A stretch of 17,086 bases of DNA, taken from assembly GCA_903822115.1 (NCBI GenBank), contig CAIJNU010000034.1:1-17086 (forward strand). Reading direction: 5' to 3'. Of the stretch, positions 10,974 through 17,086 are shown in pieces. Within the stretch, counting starts at the first letter, position 1. Every line of letters begins with the position of its first letter. The notes under the pieces were generated by a model. It was not told where the DNA came from, searched no databases, and worked only from the letters and a program-made list of their open reading frames with translations. A program made the translations under genes and the position numbers. Source of the stretch: an uncultured Candidatus Peregrinibacteria bacterium (lineage in GTDB: Bacteria > Patescibacteriota > Gracilibacteria > Peribacterales > Peribacteraceae).

Positions 10974-12582
10974 TCGCCTGAAAGAGCACTTCATTTTGAG
11001 TGAAATTCAATCGGACAAGTTTTGCAGTGGAAGTTGCAGTTGCATCCTTCTGATCGAAGAGGAAGTTGCCGAGTCCTCTGAATATGGGTGCTCCCCGGTA
11101 CATTTCCATGTCTCCGGGCACATGACTATGCACGGCGAAGACGGCGCGGGCGCCGCTATCCACAAAACTCCTCAAAAATCTTTCCTGCGAGGGAGAGGAG
11201 AGGGATTGATACTCCGTGCCCGCATGCACGTAGACGATTTGGGGGAGAGAGGACCCGCTTCCCGCCCGCAGATCGGCGAGGACGCGATGGTATTGCCCCG
11301 AGGTGTCCGCGCTTGCGGCATCGGGGACGGGATTCATGATGGCGGTGAGCGCATAGACTTTCATATTTCCCATGAGGACTCCTCCGTTACTCAGAGTGAT
11401 GGTGCCATTCGCTCGCAGTAGCTCACTTGTTTTTTTCCATCCCTGCAATCCCTGATCGAACTTATGGTTGTTCTCGATGCTCCACCCCGTCGCGAGAGGT
11501 TTGATCCTTTGCCAGAGCGCGAGCGGGTTGCAGAAGATGAAAGGATTGGGGTTGAGCGAGCAGTTCTCAGCCAGCGGCCCCTCGAGATTGACGATCCTCG
11601 CTCCGCTCCCCGCCCAGAATGCCTGCACGCTCTTCGGCGGCTGGAGCGTGTAAGAAGGCGTGGCGCGCGTGAGCGTCACGTCTCCGGCGAAGGTGGGATT
11701 CTCGGGCGGGAGGACGGCGTTTCGGTAGTACGCGATGGCGAAGTGACTGGTCGTCGATTGCACGCTCTCGTCACCGAGGATGCGGGCAGAATTCGTATGG
11801 AGCAGGACGGAGGGATTCGAGGCGTCATCAGAGGGGGCGAGAGAAGCCGCGAGCCAGAGACACGACGGACAATCACTCTGAGAGGGGTCGGAGAGATTTT
11901 CGATCGCTTTCGTATCGAAGGAGAAGAGTGCCGTTGCTGTCTTTTCGTCCATGGCATCTGCATCTTTCATGGGTAAGTAGTGCGAGAAGTCGCTGCTCAC
12001 GACGAAAACGGTTCCGCTGGCCGTCGCGTGCCTGAAGAGTTCCAGCAGTTGCGTTTCTTGCCCCTTCCAATCCGGACGCTGCGCGATAACCATCGGAGTC
12101 ACACGGGCATCGGGCAGAAGTTTTTCGATGAAAGGGATGAGAGTGGTGACGCCATGTTCTCCGGTGAAGAGATGAGGATTCTCTCCCACGAGCGGGGAGG
12201 AGCGCAGGAGGTCAAGCGTGCGCGGATCGGGATCCGTCATCCCAAACGGTGTCGTAAAATGAATATTTCCGGTGCAAAGGAGTGAGGAACAGGCGGAGAA
12301 GTGATCGGGGGAGAGGAGAACGATTGACGAGGGATGATCCGGGACCAACGCCTGGAGGCCCGTGGCTATCGTCATGGCCGCGGTGAGGTGATGGGGGATG
12401 ATCAGGATGGGAATCGACGGTGCCGCTCCCCTCGGCGGCAGCTGTTTCGCGTCATACAAACCCTGTTCCGTCGTTAGCAGAGCGTCTCCCTCAAGCGGGA
12501 GCGTAATCGTCACGACTTGCCCTGTTTTCGAACAGGAGGCGAGAAAGGCGCAAACGGCGAAGAGGATGGAGATTCTCCTCAC
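10960..12582 (-). CDS. Memo-CapA fusion lipoprotein
   Basis: A 540-residue exported protein with a lipoprotein signal (FLASC, lipidated Cys17). Residues about 55-288 form a Memo/AmmeMemoRadiSam-B domain: IIPHHL (His64, His65), SPDHF (His94), GEHGVTTLIPFIEKL (His143), VVSSDFSHYLP (His201) and a CPSCLW cysteine. Residues about 297-515 form a CapA-type metallophosphatase-like domain: AGDVTLTR (Asp301), VNLEGPL (Asn332, Glu334), NNHKFDQGLQG (Asn371, His373), VYVHAGTEYQ (His453), AVHSHVPG (His485, His487) and FRGLGNFLFDQ. CapA proteins act in poly-gamma-glutamate or polysaccharide export; the Memo role is unclear. The GTG start overlaps the upstream DUF3160 stop by 4 bp (GTGA), so translation is probably coupled. 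Confidence 0.85.
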   Translation of the reverse strand: MRRISILFAVCAFLASCSKTGQVVTITLPLEGDALLTTEQGLYDAKQLPPRGAAPSIPILIIPHHLTAAMTIATGLQALVPDHPSSIVLLSPDHFSACSSLLCTGNIHFTTPFGMTDPDPRTLDLLRSSPLVGENPHLFTGEHGVTTLIPFIEKLLPDARVTPMVIAQRPDWKGQETQLLELFRHATASGTVFVVSSDFSHYLPMKDADAMDEKTATALFSFDTKAIENLSDPSQSDCPSCLWLAASLAPSDDASNPSVLLHTNSARILGDESVQSTTSHFAIAYYRNAVLPPENPTFAGDVTLTRATPSYTLQPPKSVQAFWAGSGARIVNLEGPLAENCSLNPNPFIFCNPLALWQRIKPLATGWSIENNHKFDQGLQGWKKTSELLRANGTITLSNGGVLMGNMKVYALTAIMNPVPDAASADTSGQYHRVLADLRAGSGSSLPQIVYVHAGTEYQSLSSPSQERFLRSFVDSGARAVFAVHSHVPGDMEMYRGAPIFRGLGNFLFDQKDATATSTAKLVRLNFTQNEVLFQAIIGH

Positions 12583-15089
12583 GGCGCGCTGAAGAGCGGG
12601 GCGAACCAGCTGTTGAGTTTCGGCCAGGTAGAAAGCTTTGTGTAATCGAAGGGGGCATTGTCATCCGTACCCTTGTAGAAGTTTTCCTGCCACTTTTCGT
12701 CGGTCTTTCGTTGCCCTCCGTACAATTCAGTCGTCTCGAATTGCGAGTACGTGAATCCGACGGCAAGGCGAGGACCGTTTGTGTCCTTCACGGCGACGAG
12801 GATGACGTACGGGACGCCTGTTCCTTCGTAGAGGATTCTCGTGGGATTCTCTGAGTCACCCCCCGTATGGATATCGGCGACGATGGAAGCGCGCATATCT
12901 TTCGCGGAGAGGACCGGCCCCTCGACGGGGATCGGCAGGGCGGATCTCAAGTCATACACGATCGTCTTGCGAAGTGCTTCCCAGTCGCTTTCCTTATTCA
13001 CAGAGTACCAGACGCAATCCGGATCATTGTGCTTCGAAATAACTTCCGACAATTTCGCATTTCCCAATTCCTTCTGCGTGTAATCGATGACCGTATCCAT
13101 GGTGGAGATGTAGTTTTCGAGAGGGGAGAAATTCTGCAGTGTGAAGCCAAGATCTTTTAGCCCGGTGAGCGTGCGCTGCGCGAGGTAACGCAGGCGGGTG
13201 TAGGCAACGAGTTGCGGCTCGATGTATCCCTTCGGGGGTTCGGGAATCGTGCGCGTATCACAGGGGGCTCCTGCACCGAGTTCTGCGAAGGATTGCTTCG
13301 CGTAGAGGAGCACGGTGTGTCGCAGCTCCGACCAGAAGCCCGCTCCCGTCTCGAGGACTTTAACCGGCCATGCTTCGCTGCGCATGAAAGCGGGAAGCTC
13401 GGTTTGATGATCTTGATCGAAGCTGAAGAGTCCGCGCACGACCCAGAGCGCCGAGGTGTACGCATTCTCGCGCCAGTCGTTCTCCGTCATCGCTTCCGTT
13501 TCCTTACGAAGATCTCCCATCGCCTGGTCGATGGCTTTGGAATTGCTCGGCGTATAAAAGTCCAGCGTCGGGATCTTCTGCGTCGCGTACGTGGAGCCGA
13601 GGAGCGACAGGATTTCGATTGATGACGCCATAGGAGGGAGTTTCTGCGAGTATCCGGGGCGCGGGGCTTCATCTCCCTGCGTCAGGTACCCCGTCCAGTA
13701 CGAATCGAGAATGAATTTGCCGCTGAAGAAACGCATGCCCTTCGTGGCGGCGAGCACGTCCGCCGACTGCACTGTTCCTGTAGATGGGTAGGAGGCAGCA
13801 AGATTCTTGATGCGGGGATTCTTCATCTTGAGAAGTGCAGCGCGAATCGCGGCTGCCTGATCGCTCTGCCCCTTCGTTTCCTGAAGCGCCGTGAGGTAGT
13901 CGGAAGGCATGAGATCGTCGCTCGTACCGACGAGGAAGTTCACCGTAGACTCAAGGAGTCCATAGCTCTTCTGTTCCTGCGGATGTTCCGCCATGAGCTG
14001 GCTGATCGCGAAGGCGTAGGTGGTCAGCGCGTCGCTCTTCACGAAGAACGGCAGTTGGATGTACCAGTTCATCGCGCGGAAGTATTGTCGTCGGAGACTC
14101 GAGCTCGTGTAGTGGCTGCGCGGCGTGAACTGTGAGAAGTCCACTGAGAAATCTATGTTCATCTTGGCTGCGTAGTCATCATATTCCGGCTTGAAAATGG
14201 CGGGGATAGCTTTGCCGTTGGCGGCATACACCGTCTCGATATCGGAAAAAACGAGCGCTTCGCTTTCCTTATCAAGCTTCAGTGACGTCACGAACGCTTT
14301 CGCCGCGTCCTCGGAGTCGGCATTCTGATCCTTTTCCTTGAAGTTCGCCTGGGCGGTAGCCGGATCAACACTGTTGCCATTGACGTCCTGATAATCTTTG
14401 TCCGTCAGAGTCGGAAGGGACGTGGAGAGGAGTGCGTAGGGAACGGCGAAGTAGTTGCGCACTTTCGTCCACTTCAGGCGGTCGGGGTCGGACGTTGCCT
14501 GTGCGAGATGTGCAGACGCTGCTTCGAAGAAGGTCTTGGAGAGCGACTTCATCGAGGGGGCGAACATCGTGTTCTCCATCTCCTTGAGTAGTTCCGTCTC
14601 GAGCAACGAGTAGGAATGGAGGAAGACGTCGGCGCTCCAGAAGACGGTATTGGCTTGCGTGCGCTCTTTCTCGTCCCCTCCGGAGACGGCGTTGTAGAGG
14701 CCGAGGAACTCGCGATCGATGGTGTTGCTAAGAAGCGGCCGGATCGAGGTATCGGGCACGCGCTTCATGACGAACTTCCGCTGCGAGAGGAGATTCTTGT
14801 CATCCGCGGAGAGCGTGATGCCGAATGCTTTGGTGATGGCATCGACGTTCTTCACGTCGGTGATGGAGAAGTCTTTGGCGAGATCGGGATTAATGGCGAC
14901 GGTCGGTTCGCTGTACGGAGCTTCATTGCCGAAGACGGCGGCGTGCGCCGTGAGATCCGCTCCCGACGCAATGGTCGGCATGGAGAAGGATGCTCCGGAC
15001 CCGGTGGAGGGTGGAGTGGGGCTCCAGAATCTCGAGCACGCGGAGAGCGTGATCGCGAGGAGCATGACGGACGCGAGGGATTTTTTCAT
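12579..15089 (-). CDS. DUF3160 lipoprotein
   Basis: An 836-residue exported lipoprotein (MKKSLASVMLLAITLSAC, lipidated Cys18). The body matches the DUF3160 family through its ordered landmarks: NTVFWSADVFLHSYSLLETE (substrate-free, all-helical start), AMNWYIQLPFF, GMRFFSGKFILDSYW, ENAYTSALWVVRGLF, PAFMRSEAWPVKVLETGAGF with WSELRHTVLLYAKQSF, and a final beta-rich domain with VAVKDTNGPRLAVGFTYSQFE. The family function is unknown. I chose the ATG at 15089 from the lipoprotein signal and the TATACT 9 nt upstream; an upstream extension to 15248 would overlap the DsbB-like gene. It shares a 4-bp overlap with the Memo-CapA gene, suggesting a two-protein surface module. Confidence 0.85.
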   Translation of the reverse strand: MKKSLASVMLLAITLSACSRFWSPTPPSTGSGASFSMPTIASGADLTAHAAVFGNEAPYSEPTVAINPDLAKDFSITDVKNVDAITKAFGITLSADDKNLLSQRKFVMKRVPDTSIRPLLSNTIDREFLGLYNAVSGGDEKERTQANTVFWSADVFLHSYSLLETELLKEMENTMFAPSMKSLSKTFFEAASAHLAQATSDPDRLKWTKVRNYFAVPYALLSTSLPTLTDKDYQDVNGNSVDPATAQANFKEKDQNADSEDAAKAFVTSLKLDKESEALVFSDIETVYAANGKAIPAIFKPEYDDYAAKMNIDFSVDFSQFTPRSHYTSSSLRRQYFRAMNWYIQLPFFVKSDALTTYAFAISQLMAEHPQEQKSYGLLESTVNFLVGTSDDLMPSDYLTALQETKGQSDQAAAIRAALLKMKNPRIKNLAASYPSTGTVQSADVLAATKGMRFFSGKFILDSYWTGYLTQGDEAPRPGYSQKLPPMASSIEILSLLGSTYATQKIPTLDFYTPSNSKAIDQAMGDLRKETEAMTENDWRENAYTSALWVVRGLFSFDQDHQTELPAFMRSEAWPVKVLETGAGFWSELRHTVLLYAKQSFAELGAGAPCDTRTIPEPPKGYIEPQLVAYTRLRYLAQRTLTGLKDLGFTLQNFSPLENYISTMDTVIDYTQKELGNAKLSEVISKHNDPDCVWYSVNKESDWEALRKTIVYDLRSALPIPVEGPVLSAKDMRASIVADIHTGGDSENPTRILYEGTGVPYVILVAVKDTNGPRLAVGFTYSQFETTELYGGQRKTDEKWQENFYKGTDDNAPFDYTKLSTWPKLNSWFAPLFSAP

Positions 15090-15098
15090 AGTTCCGTC

Positions 15099-15104
15099 AG
15101 TATA
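15099..15104 (-). promoter_or_regulatory. -10 element TATACT, 9 nt before the DUF3160 ATG
   Basis: CTCGTATACTGA on the minus strand nearly repeats the promoter at 5256-5261. Only 9 nt separate it from the ATG, so the mRNA would be leaderless. It gives the DUF3160/Memo-CapA pair its own promoter between the DsbB-like gene and itself. Confidence 0.5.
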
Positions 15105-15124
15105 CGAGCATTTGGTCCCAATGA

Positions 15125-15697
15125 CTAATTCTCCTGCGTACGTCGAAGGAGCGAAAACGACGTGAGCGCATTGAGAAGGAAGGCCGTCAGCGCCATCATC
15201 GGAATCGTGATGTATCCAAAGACGAATTTTATTTGCGTTGCGGCGCACGAGATGCCGCTCGGATCGCAGGCTACGAGCGGATTGCCGATCTTCACGGGAT
15301 GCAATATCGCTCGGACTTGCTCAAAGTAGTGCACGGAGGCGAATGCCATGCCGAGAAGGCTGAGCACGAGGATCGATGCTGCGATGCCTCGATCTCTTCG
15401 CCAGAGCGCAATCGCGAGGAGCACCGTCTGCGGATACATGAAGATGCGCTGGAACCAGCAGAATTTGCACGGGAGGAGTCCGGCGATTTCCGAGAAGAAG
15501 AGACTCCCGCATGTTGCGATGAGCGCGATGACGAACATGAAGAGGAGGCCGCGGCGAGAGAGGAGCCGCGTGAGGGGAGTGGGGCGGTCACGTCGTGTCA
15601 TCTGCCAGAGAAAATTCGCGATGAAGACGAGTGAGATCGCCTGACCGAGGATGGTGAGGAGCGCGAGGGCGGAGATGACTTGGAAGGTGTATTGCAT
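15125..15697 (-). CDS. DsbB/BdbC-like disulfide oxidoreductase
   Basis: A 190-residue membrane protein that passes electrons from a thiol oxidase to quinone to form disulfides in exported proteins. Seen motifs: LLPCKFCWFQRIFMYP with the CxxC Cys77/Cys80, and the second pair Cys144/Cys151 in ACDPSGISC, followed by FGYITIPMMALTAF, all typical of BdbC-type DsbB. About five membrane segments, one more at the N-terminus (4-30) than usual. I chose the ATG at 15697; the ATG at 15712 (MPHPLMQYTF) overlaps a TAGAAT -10-like hexamer and is the alternative. No DsbA/BdbD partner is in the window. The Cys-rich lipoprotein at 8956-10314 is a plausible client. Confidence 0.88.
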   Translation of the reverse strand: MQYTFQVISALALLTILGQAISLVFIANFLWQMTRRDRPTPLTRLLSRRGLLFMFVIALIATCGSLFFSEIAGLLPCKFCWFQRIFMYPQTVLLAIALWRRDRGIAASILVLSLLGMAFASVHYFEQVRAILHPVKIGNPLVACDPSGISCAATQIKFVFGYITIPMMALTAFLLNALTSFSLLRRTQEN

Positions 15698-15771
15698 AAG
15701 AGGATGCGGCATTCTAACACGGTTTCGCAGATGATGGTGGGAAGATTTTGTTTCTGGTTCTTTTCCAAAAC

Positions 15772-15811
15772 TCTTCTCTTTCTTTGTCGCGCATGACAAA
15801 GAAAGAGAAGA
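15772..15811. repeat. Perfect 17-bp inverted repeat in a divergent intergenic region
   Basis: TCTTCTCTTTCTTTGTC (15772-15788) and its exact complement (15795-15811) flank the 6-nt loop GCGCAT. One arm is almost all pyrimidine, the other almost all purine. It sits in the 235-bp region between the divergent DsbB-like and ABC permease genes, so it terminates neither. It could be an operator, the 5' hairpin of an RNA, or the terminator of an unseen small RNA. The rest of this gap shows no gene. Confidence 0.6.
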
Positions 15812-15917
15812 ATCATTTCACGCATGATCCCCCACGAAAAGACCATGACGAAGAAGAGGAGCAGCTTTGTTCCGAAGAATTCTTAATGCACTGGGAAAGA
15901 AGGACATATATTTCCTG

Positions 15918-15923
15918 TACACT
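15918..15923 (+). promoter_or_regulatory. -10-like TACACT, 9 nt before a TTG start
   Basis: CTGTACACTGG precedes the TTG at 15933 by 9 nt after the hexamer. The core equals that at the GIY-YIG and rel-like genes. This supports TTG 15933 over the upstream TTG at 15867, which has an AGGAG five bases before it. Confidence 0.45.
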
Positions 15924-15932
15924 GGTACAGCT

Positions 15933-17086
15933 TTGCTTATCAGAGACACATTACGGGCGGCGATTCGCGGGGTTCTCGCGAATAAGTCACAAGCATTCCT
16001 TACGATGCTCGGGATCATTATCGGTGTCGCTTCGGTGACTCTCATGCAGTCTCTCGGCGCGAGCTTCCAGGGATTCATCCTCGCACAGATCGGTTCCGTG
16101 GGAGCACACACGATGGGCATCGTTCCCAAGGGCGTGCGCCAGCTGGGAGCGGACATGAACAGTCTCACCTACGAGGATTACCTAGCGATCCGCCGTCTCC
16201 CCACCGTAACGAGCATTACACCGGGCATCATCATTCCGCAGAAGATCCTCTACAAGAAGGAGTCCTCTTCGCCGTACCTCATTGGCGCCCAGAAGGAGAT
16301 CTTCGCGAACTACGGAATGAAGCTCGAGAGCGGCCGCCTCCTCGATGACAATGACGAACGCGGAGCGAACTCCGTAATCGTGGTCGCGCATCAGACGGCG
16401 AAGGATCTCTTCGCGGATGATGATCCGCTCGGCAAGCGCGTGACGATCGGTGGAGCGGGATTCACCGTCGTGGGCGTGTTGAAGGAAGTGGGATCGCCGG
16501 TGCTGCGCGAGTTTGAGAACGCCGTGCTGATGCCTTTCACGCGCGCCAAAGCGCTGACGGCGCAGAAGGCTCTGACGTTGATTTCTTTGCAATCGACTGG
16601 CGATGTATTGCTCACGAAAGCCGACATCACGCAGGTTCTGCGCCAGCGTCATAGCATTTCCAATCCCACGAATGACGCGACGAAGGATGACTTCGAGGTG
16701 CGCAGTGCGCAGCAGGCGGCCGACATCATCAAGACGGTTTCATTCTCCCTCACGCTCTTTCTCTCCCTTATCGCCGGCATCTCGCTCATCGTCGGCGGCA
16801 TCGGGATCATGAACATCATGCTCGTTTCCGTGATGGAGCGCACACGGGAGATCGGACTGCGCAAAGCGGTGGGAGCGCGCAAGCGCGACATTCTCCTGCA
16901 GTTCCTCTTCGAGGCTCTCGCCCTCACGCTCACAGGCGGTCTCATCGGCCTCCTCCTTGGGGCGGGTCTCGCATGGCTCATCACCCTCATCGGTTCGCGC
17001 TTCCTCGGAGATTTCCCGTTCATTCTCAAGCCGAGTGCGGTGCTGCTCTCGCTCGGGATGGCGGTGGGGACGGGGCTCGTCTTCGG
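15933..17086 (+). CDS. MacB/FtsX-type ABC transporter permease, 3' end cut by the window
   Basis: 384 codons are present. From a TTG start the protein reads MLIRDTLRAAIRGVLANKSQ, matching the usual MacB permease N-terminus, then AFLTMLGIIIGVASVTLMQS (first membrane segment), a periplasmic-type MacB_PCD domain (about 45-265), and GGIGIMNIMLVSVMERTREI followed by GLRKAVGARKRDI, the FtsX-family signature. The last membrane segment is incomplete at the window end, leaving perhaps 30 residues missing. No in-frame ATG exists between the stop at 15846 and the LTML motif, so a non-ATG start is required. TTG at 15867 with AGGAG upstream is the alternative, adding 22 residues. Usually an ATPase gene and a membrane-fusion gene adjoin; none precedes it here. 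Confidence 0.85.
   Translation, partial: MLIRDTLRAAIRGVLANKSQAFLTMLGIIIGVASVTLMQSLGASFQGFILAQIGSVGAHTMGIVPKGVRQLGADMNSLTYEDYLAIRRLPTVTSITPGIIIPQKILYKKESSSPYLIGAQKEIFANYGMKLESGRLLDDNDERGANSVIVVAHQTAKDLFADDDPLGKRVTIGGAGFTVVGVLKEVGSPVLREFENAVLMPFTRAKALTAQKALTLISLQSTGDVLLTKADITQVLRQRHSISNPTNDATKDDFEVRSAQQAADIIKTVSFSLTLFLSLIAGISLIVGGIGIMNIMLVSVMERTREIGLRKAVGARKRDILLQFLFEALALTLTGGLIGLLLGAGLAWLITLIGSRFLGDFPFILKPSAVLLSLGMAVGTGLVF

Noticed and set aside
14616..15128. Long plus-strand frames opposite the DUF3160 gene
   Set aside because: No motifs, and the minus-strand protein is well supported.
15090..15248. Upstream extension of the DUF3160 gene
   Set aside because: It would bury the lipoprotein signal and overlap the DsbB-like gene.
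15793..16038. Plus-strand frame starting MTKKEKNHFTHDPP and running into the ABC permease gene
   Set aside because: Most of it overlaps the permease core in another frame, and its acidic start comes from the purine-rich hairpin arm and following sequence. No conserved motif.

Overview
The window reads as compact chromosomal DNA from a bacterium, roughly 55% G+C by eye, using the standard bacterial code. Genes are short, intergenic spaces small, several proteins carry Sec signals or lipoboxes, most functions are hypothetical, and Shine-Dalgarno motifs are scarce. This suits a Candidate Phyla Radiation (Patescibacteria) lineage, possibly Peregrinibacteria/Peribacteria, but that is an inference from gene style and not a phylogenetic result.

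Layout. Positions 1-260 hold the 3' end of a DDE (integrase-core) transposase and its probable terminal inverted repeat, followed by an AT-richer polytopic membrane protein (262-996) and a short type IV prepilin peptidase (1025-1657). From 1667 to 4280 the minus strand carries a cold-shock protein, a DEAD-box RNA helicase and a SAM-dependent methyltransferase. The methyltransferase is split by a 518-bp IS200-type element whose two ends are identical 20-nt imperfect palindromes; removing exactly that element restores a 208-residue reading frame. A secreted repeat protein (4443-5213, minus) follows, then a plus-strand series: a one-TM protein overlapping a DedA/VTT membrane protein, an RBBP9/YdeN serine hydrolase, a Rel-like (p)ppGpp synthetase with a degenerate hydrolase domain, a four-TM protein and a cysteine-rich lipoprotein (8956-10314). 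Next come a 62-residue secreted peptide (minus), a GIY-YIG protein (plus), and a minus-strand block of a DsbB-like oxidoreductase, a DUF3160 lipoprotein and a Memo-CapA fusion lipoprotein. The window ends inside a MacB/FtsX-type ABC permease.

Regulation is the most distinctive part. Six genes have a -10-like hexamer (TAYACT, TACAAT or TAGTAT) only 8-9 nt before the start codon, as expected for leaderless mRNAs; in one case this picks a TTG start. Two genes for secreted proteins share another promoter layout: NTTAAG direct repeats spaced exactly 11 bp, lying 10-11 bp upstream of a TATNCT -10, which resembles binding sites of OmpR-family regulators such as streptococcal CiaR.

Themes linking the genes are the cell envelope and extracytoplasmic proteins (three lipoproteins, two secreted proteins, a disulfide oxidoreductase, a permease, a prepilin peptidase) and stress or RNA handling (Csp plus DEAD-box helicase, Rel). 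I found no tRNA, rRNA or CRISPR array.
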